Source: Planctomonas sp. JC2975 (GTDB lineage Bacteria; Actinomycetota; Actinomycetes; Actinomycetales; Microbacteriaceae). From it: DNA of 64,000 bases. Position numbers and translations under genes: made by a program. Positions 18,289 to 26,670 of the stretch are shown piece after piece. Under the pieces are notes generated by a model, which saw nothing but the letters and a program-made list of their open reading frames with translations, ran no database searches and was not told where the DNA came from. The stretch's first letter is position 1. Each line of letters opens with the position of its first letter. The DNA lies in the NCBI RefSeq assembly GCF_012985205.1, contig NZ_JABEKS010000001.1, forward strand, positions 2,046,001 through 2,110,000, in the 5' to 3' direction.

Positions 18289-19050
18289 TCAGCCGACCGG
18301 TCCGCCCGCGACGTAGATGGTCTGGCCGGAGACGTACGATGCGTCTTCGCTGACCAGGAACGCCACGACATTGGCGATGTCCTCTGGACGTCCGACGCGA
18401 CGCACCGGGATGCGCTCCGACGCCGCCTTCTGCATCTGCTCGAAGTCGACACCGGTGCGCTCTGCCGTCGCACGGGTCATGTCGGTGGCGATGAAGCCAG
18501 GGGCGACGGCGTTGACGTTGATGCCGAACGGGCCGAGCTCGATGGCCAGGGACTTCGTGAAGCCCTGCATGCCGGCCTTGGCTGCCGAGTAGTTCGCCTG
18601 TCCGCGATTGCCGAGGGCTGAGGTGCTGGAGAGGTTGACGATCTTGCCCCACTTGTTGGGGACCATCTGCGCCTGTGCAGCACGCGACCACAGGAAGGCG
18701 CCGCGCAGGTGAACGCCGAGCACGGTGTCCCAGTCGTTCGCGCTCATCTTGAACAGCAGGTTGTCGCGCAGGACGCCCGCGTTGTTGACCAGGACGCCGA
18801 TCGCGCCGAGCTCGGCGGCGACGCGCTCGGCGGCGGCCGTGACCGAATCCTCGTCGCTGACATCGCATGCCACACCGATGGCCCTTCCGCCTGCCGCCTC
18901 GATCTCGGCGACGGTGGCGGCGGTGGCCTCCTCATTGATGTCGATGACGGCGACGGCGGCGCCATCGGATGCCAGACGCACCGCGGTGCGGCCTCCGATG
19001 CCCCGGCCCGCGCCCGTGACGACCGCGATCTTTCCTTCTAGCTGAGCCAC
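18289..19050 (-). CDS. Short-chain dehydrogenase/reductase (FabG / 3-hydroxyacyl-CoA type)
   Basis: A 253-residue classical SDR: cofactor loop TGAGRGIGGR near 14-23, NNAGV near 90, catalytic Ser in NLSSTSALG and YSAAKAG (Tyr and Lys). Asp at the end of beta-2 (VIDINEE) favours NAD(H). In context it would oxidise the 3-hydroxyacyl-CoA made by the MaoC protein. The GTG start at 19050 has a modest ribosome site; a much stronger one lies 70 bp upstream and serves a short overlapping frame (see 19038-19112). First gene of the minus-strand catabolic operon, with a 222-bp gap before the next gene that holds no other gene. Confidence 0.93.
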   Translation of the reverse strand: MAQLEGKIAVVTGAGRGIGGRTAVRLASDGAAVAVIDINEEATAATVAEIEAAGGRAIGVACDVSDEDSVTAAAERVAAELGAIGVLVNNAGVLRDNLLFKMSANDWDTVLGVHLRGAFLWSRAAQAQMVPNKWGKIVNLSSTSALGNRGQANYSAAKAGMQGFTKSLAIELGPFGINVNAVAPGFIATDMTRATAERTGVDFEQMQKAASERIPVRRVGRPEDIANVVAFLVSEDASYVSGQTIYVAGGPVG

Positions 19051-19112
19051 GTGCCCTCTTCTCTCCACGCCCCGCGAAGGCGGGCGTGCATGAGGGTCGG
19101 CGATGCCGGCAC
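19038..19112 (-). CDS. Possible 24-residue leader peptide overlapping the SDR start
   Basis: The best Shine-Dalgarno sequence in this leader (AAAGGAGG at 19118-19125) sits 5 bp before a GTG that opens a 24-codon frame, ending at a TAG 13 bp inside the SDR gene in another frame. This arrangement would couple SDR translation to the leader. No regulatory codon run is obvious in the peptide, so it may simply be a chance frame with a good ribosome site. Upstream of it, CACAAT at about 19144-19149 could be a -10 element. Confidence 0.3.
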   Translation of the reverse strand: MPASPTLMHARLRGAWREEGTWLS

Positions 19113-19162
19113 GGGTGCCTCCTTTGGAACCATGTGCTTTCGGATTGTGCCCTACGGAGAAC

Positions 19163-19180
19163 AGAACCCCGTTCTAGAAC
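19163..19180. promoter_or_regulatory. Candidate TetR operator in front of the SDR operon
   Basis: AGAAC-N4-TTCTAGAA, containing the inverted repeat AGAAC-CCC-GTTCT and the palindrome GTTCTAGAAC. A closely similar element (AGAAC-N4-TTCTAGAA) lies between tetR and the divergent hydrolase gene at 20313-20332. It sits about 110 bp upstream of the SDR start. KstR-like TetR proteins bind TAGAAC/GTTCTA-type palindromes, so the neighbouring TetR protein is the likely ligand; this is inference from position and symmetry. Confidence 0.5.
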
Positions 19181-19451
19181 ACGATTCAGAGAATAGGAGC
19201 GTGCCGCGCATCCGTCAAGTCGGGTCGCCCGTGAAGGGCACCGGCGCTGATCGAGCGCGTCGAGACCAGTCAACCGCTGCCGAGCTCGCCGAAACCGGTG
19301 AATCGCTGGCCGAGCACGTCGAACCCGGGAACACGGTGAGGCGTGGCTCCGCACAACGCACGGCCATCACGTCACGAAAGCGGCGGCCAATGACCCAAAG
19401 CTCAGCTGGCGGCCCGGCCCCTGGTTTCAACGAGCACGACCGGCGGCGACG

Positions 19452-19584
19452 TACTCAACCGGCTCCATCGGACTCAACCGGCCGTATCGAACTCAACCCG
19501 CTCCATCGGACTCAACCGGCAGTATCGAACTCAACCCGCTCCATCGAACTCAACCGGCCGTATCGAACCCAACCGGCGGTATCG
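19452..19584. repeat. Tandem 19-bp repeat, seven copies
   Basis: Seven head-to-tail 19-bp units fill 133 bp and end 3 bp before the tetR stop codon. Each reads roughly ACTCAACCGG plus a variable CTCC or CCGT/CAGT/CGGT block plus ATCG. The two block types alternate for the first six units, so the real unit may be a 38-bp dimer. The rest of the 537-bp gap (19051-19587) holds the operator at 19163 and no other gene. No spacers are present, so this is not a CRISPR array. Confidence 0.9.
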
Positions 19585-19587
19585 AGG

Positions 19588-20205
19588 TCAGCGAACGGAC
19601 GCGATCCGTCGGATGATCGCGAGCACTTCCTCGATGAGCTCGTCGATGGTGCTCTTGTCCTCCGCAGCCGCGATGGAACGCTCGCCCTCGACGACGACCG
19701 AGGTGAGAATGCGCACCCGCAGCCGGTTCGCCGGAGTGTCCTCCAGCTCCAGGAGGGTCATGTTGTTCTTCATCCACTCGGCGCCCACGTGGCTGCCGAG
19801 CACGTCGTATCCGGGAGGGCCGTCACCGCCGCGGAACAGCAGGGTGAGTCTGGAGTTGTCGCGGGCGACGTCGAGATAGCCGCGGGATCCGGCCACGAAC
19901 AAGTCGACGGCATCCGTCACGCCGGCATGCCGTGCATCGGCAACGGCCTTGGTGGCCGCCTCGCTGTAGACCGCCTCGAACTCCTCCCAGAGCGCCAGGA
20001 AGAGATCGGCCTTGCCGTTGAAGTGGTGGTAAACGCTGCCGACGCTGAGCCCGGATCGCTCGACGATGTGAGCGATGTTCGCCTCGGCGTAGCCCTCGTC
20101 GACGAAGACGTCTCGTGCCGCATCCAGAATGGTGCGCCGAGTCTGCTGCGTCCGCCCCCACTGGCGAGCCGGCCGCTCGTCTGCGGCAACTGATTCGGTG
20201 CTCAC
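19588..20205 (-). CDS. TetR-family transcriptional regulator
   Basis: A 205-residue TetR protein, with a GTG start at 20205 following GAGAGGGACCAC. The N-terminal helix-turn-helix is typical (RRTILDAARDVFVDEGYAEANIAHIVERSGLSVGSVYHHF, about 23-62). The C-terminal ligand domain is about 140 residues and resembles no family I can name. Divergent from the hydrolase-thiolase genes and just upstream of the SDR operon, with a similar palindrome in front of each, it probably represses both branches and is released by an acyl-CoA intermediate. Confidence 0.93.
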   Translation of the reverse strand: MSTESVAADERPARQWGRTQQTRRTILDAARDVFVDEGYAEANIAHIVERSGLSVGSVYHHFNGKADLFLALWEEFEAVYSEAATKAVADARHAGVTDAVDLFVAGSRGYLDVARDNSRLTLLFRGGDGPPGYDVLGSHVGAEWMKNNMTLLELEDTPANRLRVRILTSVVVEGERSIAAAEDKSTIDELIEEVLAIIRRIASVR

Positions 20206-20289
20206 GTGGTCCCTCTCGTGGTGGGTGTGCTCGCCCCCTGGGCTCACTCAGCGTTGTCATCGTACGGGGCGGCCCCCGCGACTCTCACC

Positions 20290-20332
20290 TTGCAACCTCG
20301 TCCGAGGCCGTGTTAGAACATCATTCTAGAAT
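20290..20332 (+). promoter_or_regulatory. Promoter and candidate TetR operator for the hydrolase-thiolase genes
   Basis: TTGCAA (20290-20295), a 17-bp spacer and TTAGAA (20313-20318) form a plausible sigma-70-type promoter for the plus-strand genes. The operator-like element TTAGAAC...TTCTAGAAT (20313-20332) overlaps its -10, as expected of a repressor site. It shares the AGAAC-N4-TTCTAGAA pattern with 19163-19180. It also lies about 110 bp upstream of tetR on the other strand, allowing autoregulation. Confidence 0.45.
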
Positions 20333-20437
20333 CAAGTTTGGATTCCTGGAAAGCCTTCCGTCACCGGCAGTCATCCTCGCCCCGAGCGGGGAAGAGCCGT
20401 GCAGAAAGCACCTGGATCCGGCATGGAGAGGTCGAAG

Positions 20438-21352
20438 ATGACAATCGCCGTGACGCAGCCGTGGCCGCCCGAGCCCGACTCCGCCCGAGGTGTGGCGCCC
20501 GCCGTCGAGCACTTGCTCGCGCCCAATGCGAGCTCGTGGACCTACGAGGGAACCAACTCCTACGTCATCGCGAACGGCGGCGCGTCGGTACTCATCGACC
20601 CCGGCATCCTCGACGAGACGCATCTGGAAGCGCTGCGGCGCACGGGCCGCGCCAACGGCCGCGAGGTCGCCTCCGTGCTGCTCACGCACGACCATCCGGA
20701 CCACAGCGACGGAGCCAGGGCGCTGGCCGACTCGCTCGGCGTGCCGATCCTCTGCATGTCTCCCCGGTTCGCCGACGACTACCTCGCAGGCGGCCAGGTG
20801 CTCGACGTCGACGGACTCGACGTGCACGTCATTCACACACCGGGCCACAGCGACGACTCCGTGTGCCTCTGGATGCCGGACAGCGGCACCCTGCTCACCG
20901 GCGACACCGTGCTCGGTGCGCGGTCGTCCGGCGTGATGGGCAAGCTGGGCGACCTTCTCACCTCGCTCGAGCTGCTGCGGAACCTCGCAGCGGATCGGGA
21001 TGTGCTCGCGCTCCCCGGCCACGGCCCTGCGTTCACCGACCTCGTCGCATCCGCCACGAAGGTGATCGATGTGCGCACGAGGCGAATCAACGAGCTGCGC
21101 GGATACATCGCAGACGGCGACACCACGCTGCTGACCCTCATCAAGCGCCTCTACCCCGACCTCACCGGATCCCGCGCCATGTTCGGCGCCTCGACGGTGA
21201 TCTCCACCGTCGAGTACCTGGCGGGCCTCGACGGGGAGCACGGGATCGCGGATCCCGACCAGCGCGAACAGATCCTCGCCGACATCGAGAAGTACAACCA
21301 GCAGTTGGCCGCCCACGCGAAGGAGCGGGCGGCGGCCGCTGCGGCGCACTGA
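20438..21352 (+). CDS. Metallo-beta-lactamase-fold hydrolase
   Basis: A 304-residue hydrolase with the metal site THDHPDHSDG (HxHxDH), a downstream histidine in HTPGHSDDS, the Asp in LLTGDTVLG and the last histidine in ALPGHGP. The ATG at 20438 follows GGAGAG; two earlier in-frame ATGs are less well placed. In catabolic loci such proteins are usually thioesterases or lactone/glyoxalase-II-like hydrolases, so acyl-CoA or lactone hydrolysis fits. No signal peptide, so cytoplasmic. First gene of the plus-strand branch. Confidence 0.88.
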   Translation: MTIAVTQPWPPEPDSARGVAPAVEHLLAPNASSWTYEGTNSYVIANGGASVLIDPGILDETHLEALRRTGRANGREVASVLLTHDHPDHSDGARALADSLGVPILCMSPRFADDYLAGGQVLDVDGLDVHVIHTPGHSDDSVCLWMPDSGTLLTGDTVLGARSSGVMGKLGDLLTSLELLRNLAADRDVLALPGHGPAFTDLVASATKVIDVRTRRINELRGYIADGDTTLLTLIKRLYPDLTGSRAMFGASTVISTVEYLAGLDGEHGIADPDQREQILADIEKYNQQLAAHAKERAAAAAAH

Positions 21353-21429
21353 AGCGCCACTGGTCGAGGCCGGGCCGACGGCACCTTCCAGGAGAGACGA
21401 CAGCATCCACCAAGAAGAAAGGGGCGAAC

Positions 21430-21846
21430 GTGTCAGAAGGACCCGTGCCCGTACCCACTCCCGAGACCAAGCACTTCTGGGAGGGCACCGCGGTCGGGGA
21501 GTTGCGCATTCAGCGCTGCACTTCCTGCGAGAAGTTCTACTTCTACCCGCGCCCCTATTGCCCTCTGTGCAATTCCGGCGATGTCGAATGGCGGGTCGTC
21601 TCCGGAAAGGGGACCCTGGCCTCGTACAACATCAACTACCGGCCGTTCCCCATGTTCAAGACGGATGAGCCGCAGGTCATAGCGCTGGTGCAACTCGATG
21701 AAGGCGTGCGCTTGATGTCCAACATCATCGGCGTGGATCCGCTGCCGGAGAATCTCCCGCTCGGATTGCGCCTGAAGGTCGAATTCGAGCCACGCGGAGA
21801 CCAATTCCTGCCGGTCTTCACTCCTGAGAACACCGAGGGGAACTGA
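21430..21846 (+). CDS. DUF35 Zn-ribbon / OB-fold protein
   Basis: A 138-residue protein with a rubredoxin-like Zn ribbon (CTSCEKFYFYPRPYCPLC) followed by an OB fold (GKGTLASYNIN, then LPLGLRLKVEFE). GTG start at 21430 after AAGAAAGGGG. DUF35 proteins form complexes with thiolase-fold acyltransferases and steroid side-chain aldolases, and the next gene, 2 bp downstream, is such a thiolase. It probably acts as the CoA-binding subunit or chaperone of that enzyme. Confidence 0.92.
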   Translation: MSEGPVPVPTPETKHFWEGTAVGELRIQRCTSCEKFYFYPRPYCPLCNSGDVEWRVVSGKGTLASYNINYRPFPMFKTDEPQVIALVQLDEGVRLMSNIIGVDPLPENLPLGLRLKVEFEPRGDQFLPVFTPENTEGN

Positions 21847-21848
21847 CC

Positions 21849-23012
21849 GTGACGACCACCAGTATGCATCAGGGCAACATCGCCATCGTCGGCGCGGCGG
21901 AGACGGAGCACATCGGCATCGTTCCCGATGTCTCGATGATCCATCTGCACACAGGTGCCGCGCGCCGGGCCATCGCCGACGCCGGCATCGACATCTCGGA
22001 GATCGACGGCGTCGCCACCGCAGGGCCGACCGCCATCGAGGTCGCCGACATGCTCGGCATCCGGCCGCGCTGGGCCGACGGCACCATGCTCGGTGGCTGC
22101 AGCTTCATGGCGCTCGTGCGCCACGCATCTGCAGCCATCGCCTCCGGCGCTGCGAACGTCGTGCTCGTCACGCACGGCGAGTCGGGTCGCTCGCGGGTCG
22201 GCGTGCCGAACTACAGCCACTCCCCGAGCTCGATGGGCGGTCAGTTCGAGGCGCCATTCGGCGCCCTCGCGCCGTACTCGTCGTTCACCACCCCTGTGCT
22301 CGCGTTCATGAAGTCGCGCGGGTTCACGCGCGAAGACCTCGCCGAGGTCGTCGTGTCGCAGCGCCTGTGGGCCATGCCGAACGAGCGCGCGCAGCGCCGC
22401 TCGCCGATCGACGTCGAAGGCGTGCTCTGCGCACCGCCCATCGCCTACCCGTTCACCCGCGACATGTGCTGCGTCGTGACGGATGCCGGCGGCGCGCTCG
22501 TACTGATGAGCGCCGAGCGGGCCCGCGATCTGCCCTCGGCCGAGCGGGCCGTGTACGTGCTCGGATCCGGCGAGGGCACCGAGAGCGTGATCGTCTCGCA
22601 GATGGACGACCTCGAGTCGTTCGGACCATTCCGCCGCGGTGCCGAGGAGGCGTTCGAGACGGCCGGCGTCACCCACGACGACATCGACCACGTGATGTTC
22701 TACGACGCGTTCGCCCACCTGCCGCTGTACATGCTGGAAGACACCGGATTCGTCGGCAAGGGCGAATCCGCCGACTTCTATCGCGACGGCCACACGAGGC
22801 CGGGCGGAAAGCTGCCGATCAACACCCAGGGCGGCGGCCTCTCCTACACGCACAGCGGCATGTACGGCATGTTCGCCATCCAGGAGGCCGTGCGGCAGCT
22901 CCGCGGCGAGGCCGCGGTGCAGGTTCCCGATGTGCAGACCAGCTTCGTGCAAGGCGTCGGCATGATGTTCGGCGCGGGAGGGAGCCTCGTGCTGTCCAAC
23001 CGCAGGCCGTAG
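21849..23012 (+). CDS. Thiolase / lipid-transfer (SCP-x-like) family protein
   Basis: A 387-residue thiolase-fold protein with a GTG start 2 bp after the DUF35 stop. Family features are GNIAIVGAAETE at the start, MLGGCSFMALVRHASAAIASG around 80-100, and the C-terminal NTQGGGLSYTHSGMYGMF with its Gly-rich His loop. A Cys sits at about 81, near where thiolases carry their nucleophile, although the surrounding motif is not the classical one. It should cleave (or condense) a 3-oxoacyl-CoA with the DUF35 partner. Last step of the proposed pathway. Confidence 0.88.
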   Translation: MTTTSMHQGNIAIVGAAETEHIGIVPDVSMIHLHTGAARRAIADAGIDISEIDGVATAGPTAIEVADMLGIRPRWADGTMLGGCSFMALVRHASAAIASGAANVVLVTHGESGRSRVGVPNYSHSPSSMGGQFEAPFGALAPYSSFTTPVLAFMKSRGFTREDLAEVVVSQRLWAMPNERAQRRSPIDVEGVLCAPPIAYPFTRDMCCVVTDAGGALVLMSAERARDLPSAERAVYVLGSGEGTESVIVSQMDDLESFGPFRRGAEEAFETAGVTHDDIDHVMFYDAFAHLPLYMLEDTGFVGKGESADFYRDGHTRPGGKLPINTQGGGLSYTHSGMYGMFAIQEAVRQLRGEAAVQVPDVQTSFVQGVGMMFGAGGSLVLSNRRP

Positions 23013-23438
23013 CGCCCGCCACGCGTTGACGCGTTGGTGGGGGCGTTCGGCGGCATCGGTCGTGAGCGCCGGCCGTACCGCGGATGCCCCCACCCGCTCC
23101 CGCTCAACGCAACTATGAATCCTTCGGGATTCGCGTTCTGATTACGAATAGTGAGCAATTCGCTATTTCGTCCGGAAATGCCTGCTTTTCCGATTGATCC
23201 TGCGCAATTCGGCATGCAATGTCGCGGCCGAAATAATGCTTCGATGAATAACACAAATTCCCTATACAAGCGGTATGGCCGTCTGTAAGGTACCCATAAA
23301 CCGAACCCGACTGCATTCGAAATGAAGTGGGACCCGAGACAAAGTCGTCCGGGGGTTCATCCGAATAACGATCGATTCAGGGCAATGGCGCCCAGCCGAA
23401 CGCCTGCCTTTGCAATCCCCGTATAGCCAAGGATAGGA
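23013..23438. other. AT-richer intergenic region with a UUCG hairpin
   Basis: 426 bp without a credible gene, clearly lower in GC than its surroundings from about 23110. GAATCC-TTCG-GGATTC (23117-23132) is a perfect UUCG-loop hairpin without a following T-run. The remainder must carry the promoter of the MFS gene; CTATACA-like sequences occur near 23260 but no pair is convincing. AAGGATAGGA precedes the MFS start. Confidence 0.5.
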
Positions 23439-24977
23439 ATGACTACAACCACTCTCGCCTCCGCCGGCGTCGACCGGCGCCTGGCGTCACTTCGCATCAA
23501 GCCAGTCAACGCGGTCGCCATCGTCGCCGCGATGATCGTGTTCGTCGGCGACGCTCAGGCGCTCGCGCTGATCCCGCTGACGAGCACCATGGAGAAGGAA
23601 TACGGGCTCAGTCCGTCGCAGGCCAGCCTCGTGCTGGCGATCCTCGGTCTGGTGGGCGCCGGATTCCTGCCCGTGCTCACCCGGTTGGCCGAACGCATCA
23701 GCCTGCGGCTCTTCCTCCTGATCGGCGTCGCACTCGTCGCCGTGGGCAACGCCATCTGCGCCCTCGCACCCGGATTCACGCTCCTGCTGATCGGACGCGG
23801 CATCATCGGCTTCAGCGCCGCCATGCCGATCGCCCTCGCCCTGGTGCGTGAGAAGGCGGACACCGAGCACAGCACCAACCGCGCGCTCGCCGTCGTCACT
23901 GCCGCCGTCGGCATCAGCGTGGTGTTCTCGTTCCTGCTCGGCGGATTCATCCTGCAGATCGGCGGCCACGTCAGCACCGTGTTCTGGGTCATGGCCGCCG
24001 TCGGCCTGCTCACGTTCCTGGTCGGCCTGGTGATCGTGCCCGACTACCGCACCACGACACGCCAACGGGTCGACCTGCTGGGCGCCATCACCCTGGTCGT
24101 CGGTCTCACGCTCATCGCCATCGGCATCGGTTTCGCCGAGAGCTGGGGTGGAACCGGCCTACTCGTGCTCATCGGCGGCTTCGTCGTGATGATCCTCTGG
24201 GTCGTCGTCGAGTTGAACGTCAAGGATCCGATGATCGACCTGCGGCGCACGTTCCGCCGATACACGGTCCCCGCGTTCATCCTCGGCGGCCTGTTCGGCA
24301 TGGTGGCGGTCATCTCCAACCTGGCCGTCACGATGTACGGCGAGTTCAACCCTGAGCCGTTCTCCAAGGTGCCTGCACTCGCCGGCCCTCTCGGATACGG
24401 CTGGGGACTCATCGTCCTGCAGACATCGCTGTTCCTGATGCCGACGGCGTTCTTCATCCTGATCGGCGGCTTCACCGTCGGCCGCATCATCACGAAGATC
24501 GGTGTGAAGACCACGTTCGCGATCGCGAGCATCTGCACCATCGTCGCCTTCACGCTCATGGCACTTCTGCACGACCAGGTCTGGGCGAACGCGGTCGGCA
24601 TGGGAATCTGGGGCATCGCCTACGCGCTGGGCAGCACGGCAGCCAACGCTGCAGTGCTGCACGCGGCGAAGAACACGGAGGGTGCGCACTTCTCGGCGGC
24701 GTCCTCGACCATCGTCGCGACGATCGGGTCGCTCGCCGCCCCGATCTTCACCGCCATCCTGTACGCGTTCGCCATCACCGTCCCGATCCCCGACGGCAAG
24801 GGCGGAACGATCCCGACGCAGATCCCGACCGTCACCTCGTACGAGAACACGTACTGGACCCTGGTCATCTTCGGCGTGCTCATGCTCGTGTTCACGGTGC
24901 TGCACAAGACGCAGAAGTTCCGCAACAAGACCGTCGAGGAGCCGGTCGCCGAGGTGGTCGCCGACGGAGTGGCATAG
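23439..24977 (+). CDS. MFS transporter, DHA2 (14-helix) type
   Basis: A 512-residue carrier with about 14 hydrophobic segments, typical of the EmrB/QacA branch. It starts at MTTTTLASAG after AAGGATAGGA. No substrate-specific motif can be named. It follows the thiolase after a long AT-rich gap, so it likely has its own promoter; location next to the catabolic locus suggests uptake or export of its substrate. Confidence 0.88.
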   Translation: MTTTTLASAGVDRRLASLRIKPVNAVAIVAAMIVFVGDAQALALIPLTSTMEKEYGLSPSQASLVLAILGLVGAGFLPVLTRLAERISLRLFLLIGVALVAVGNAICALAPGFTLLLIGRGIIGFSAAMPIALALVREKADTEHSTNRALAVVTAAVGISVVFSFLLGGFILQIGGHVSTVFWVMAAVGLLTFLVGLVIVPDYRTTTRQRVDLLGAITLVVGLTLIAIGIGFAESWGGTGLLVLIGGFVVMILWVVVELNVKDPMIDLRRTFRRYTVPAFILGGLFGMVAVISNLAVTMYGEFNPEPFSKVPALAGPLGYGWGLIVLQTSLFLMPTAFFILIGGFTVGRIITKIGVKTTFAIASICTIVAFTLMALLHDQVWANAVGMGIWGIAYALGSTAANAAVLHAAKNTEGAHFSAASSTIVATIGSLAAPIFTAILYAFAITVPIPDGKGGTIPTQIPTVTSYENTYWTLVIFGVLMLVFTVLHKTQKFRNKTVEEPVAEVVADGVA

Positions 24978-25014
24978 TCCGATCGGTTCCTCATCATCCG
25001 TATGAGGGAGCCGG

Positions 25015-25050
25015 AAGCGGCGGTCGCCTGCATGGCGACCGCCGCTTCTT
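25015..25050. terminator. Strong stem-loop between convergent genes
   Basis: A perfect 14-bp stem (AAGCGGCGGTCGCC / GGCGACCGCCGCTT) with a 5-nt loop lies between the plus-strand MFS gene and the minus-strand VOC gene. TTCTT follows on the plus strand. It probably ends transcription from both sides. Confidence 0.75.
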
Positions 25051-25148
25051 CGTCTCGGGCGCGGCGGCTCGGTCCGAGTCTCGGGGTCCGATCGGCTGGT
25101 TCGTGCAGCCGAATCGTCGTTCGAACCTCCGAGCTGCCGTCCTTGCCC

Positions 25149-25553
25149 TCAGGACTGCGCGATCCGGATCATGTTGCCGCTGGGGTCGCGCACCGCGGCG
25201 TCCCGCACGCCCCAGAACTGGTCCGTCGGCTCCTGCAGCACCTCGACGCCCGGTTCTGCTGCCAGCCTGTCGAATGTCGTCGCAAGGTCGTCCGTGCGCA
25301 GCTGGAGCATCTGCAGCTCCCCCTTCGCCAGCAGGGTTGCGACAGCGTCGCCGTCCTCCTGCGAGCGTCCGGCGTGGGGCTGCTCCAGCACGATCTCGAT
25401 CTCCGGCTGGGATGCCGTGGTCAGCGTGATCCAGGTGAAGTCTCCCTGGTTGACCTCGTTCTTCACGGTGAGCCCGAGGATGTCGCGGTAGAAGGAAAGG
25501 GCGCTCTTCGGGTCGTCGACCAGAACGTGCACGCCACTGATTGCTACTGTCAT
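25149..25553 (-). CDS. VOC / glyoxalase-fold protein
   Basis: A 134-residue vicinal-oxygen-chelate protein starting at MTVAISGVHVLVDDP. It shows the family beta-alpha-beta pattern: ALSFYRDILGLTV near the start and WGVRDAAVRDPSGNMIRIAQS at the end. Such small proteins are glyoxalases, dioxygenases or antibiotic-binding proteins; nothing here separates them. The AraC gene lies 63 bp upstream on the same strand, a common regulator-VOC pairing. Confidence 0.85.
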   Translation of the reverse strand: MTVAISGVHVLVDDPKSALSFYRDILGLTVKNEVNQGDFTWITLTTASQPEIEIVLEQPHAGRSQEDGDAVATLLAKGELQMLQLRTDDLATTFDRLAAEPGVEVLQEPTDQFWGVRDAAVRDPSGNMIRIAQS

Positions 25554-25616
25554 GGCTCCCACGCTAGGGCGGCCACGGATGCGACGCTTCTCGGAAACTG
25601 CTCGCTTCAGGATGCG

Positions 25617-26123
25617 TCAGCCGGATGCCGACGCCGACAGAGGCTCCGACGCAGCGACCGGTGCCGTCACGGACTCCGCCTCGCCACCCAGCTCCAGGCC
25701 GCGTTCGTCGAGGTGCGCTCGCCCTTCGCCCTTGCGATGCCGCGTCAGCACCATGGCCTGACAGGATGCGAACGAATCCAGCGCCTCATGGTCGCGATCG
25801 CGATAGGCCGAAGGCGACTCGCCGACGAGCTCCGTGAACCGGGACGAGAACGAGCCGAGGCTCGTACAGCCGACGGCGCTGCAGACATCCGTCACGCTCA
25901 GATCGCCACGGCGCAGCAACGCCATCGCGCGTTCGATGCGACGGGTCATGAGGTACGAGTACGGCGTCTCCGAGTAGACGTCCCTGAACCTTCTGCTGAA
26001 GTGGGCGGGCGACATCAGCGCTGTCGCGGCCAGCGCGGGCACGTCGAGCGGCTGCGCGAACTCGCGGTCCATGCGGTCCCGCGCCCTGCGCAGTCGGCGC
26101 AGTTCGTTCAGGTCGACGCCCAT
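25617..26123 (-). CDS. AraC-family regulator
   Basis: A 168-residue AraC/XylS protein made almost only of the two helix-turn-helix units (about 10-110): DVPALAATALMSPAHFSRRFRDVYSETPYSYL and DVCSAVGCTSLGSFSSRFTELVGESPSAYR. No sensor domain precedes them; about 55 residues of tail follow. The ATG at 26123 begins the domain. It most likely controls the VOC gene 63 bp downstream. Confidence 0.88.
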   Translation of the reverse strand: MGVDLNELRRLRRARDRMDREFAQPLDVPALAATALMSPAHFSRRFRDVYSETPYSYLMTRRIERAMALLRRGDLSVTDVCSAVGCTSLGSFSSRFTELVGESPSAYRDRDHEALDSFASCQAMVLTRHRKGEGRAHLDERGLELGGEAESVTAPVAASEPLSASASG

Positions 26124-26190
26124 CGCACCAGTCTGACAGACACCACTGCGAGCAGCGCCGGTCGCGGCGGCCTGCTCGGGGCTGTGGTCA

Positions 26191-26670
26191 TCAGCGGGCG
26201 TGCACGTGGTCCGTCTGCTCGTCCTGTTCGTCTCCAGGAGGCGGCAGCGTGCAGAAGAACTCGGCCACGAGGCCGCCGACCAGCAGGATGATCGCACTCA
26301 CCGCCGCGACGACGGCCAGCCAGATCGCGTCCGACCCGGCCGGCACCGGACGAGTCAACACGTAGACGACGACGCCGATGCCCGTGCCGGTGAGCAGCGC
26401 CCCGACGAGGCTGCACGCCTTCGCGAGCACGGCGATGCGCATGGCCCGGAACGGATCCACGTGCACCTTCACCTTGCTGCGCACCGCACGCCGGATCGGA
26501 ATGGCCAGCAGCACAACGATCACGCCGATCGCCACCAACGTGATCGACAGCGACACCGGCGGGATCAACATCGACGTCCCCGCCGCCACGAGCAGCACCT
26601 CGAGCAGGTATCCGACGGCGATGCCGACGATGCCGAGCGCGATCAGGGCGGCCGCTGCGGTGCGTCTCAC
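26191..26670 (-). CDS. DUF3180 membrane protein
   Basis: A 159-residue protein with four predicted membrane helices (about 5-22, 38-57, 87-106, 117-138) and an acidic/His C-terminal tail. DUF3180 proteins typically lie right after folK in actinobacteria, as here, with a 4-bp overlap. Function is unknown. It closes the folate operon. Confidence 0.85.
   Translation of the reverse strand: MRRTAAAALIALGIVGIAVGYLLEVLLVAAGTSMLIPPVSLSITLVAIGVIVVLLAIPIRRAVRSKVKVHVDPFRAMRIAVLAKACSLVGALLTGTGIGVVVYVLTRPVPAGSDAIWLAVVAAVSAIILLVGGLVAEFFCTLPPPGDEQDEQTDHVHAR

Noticed and set aside
19452-19584. CRISPR array
   Set aside because: Units are directly adjacent with no unique spacers, and no cas gene is present.
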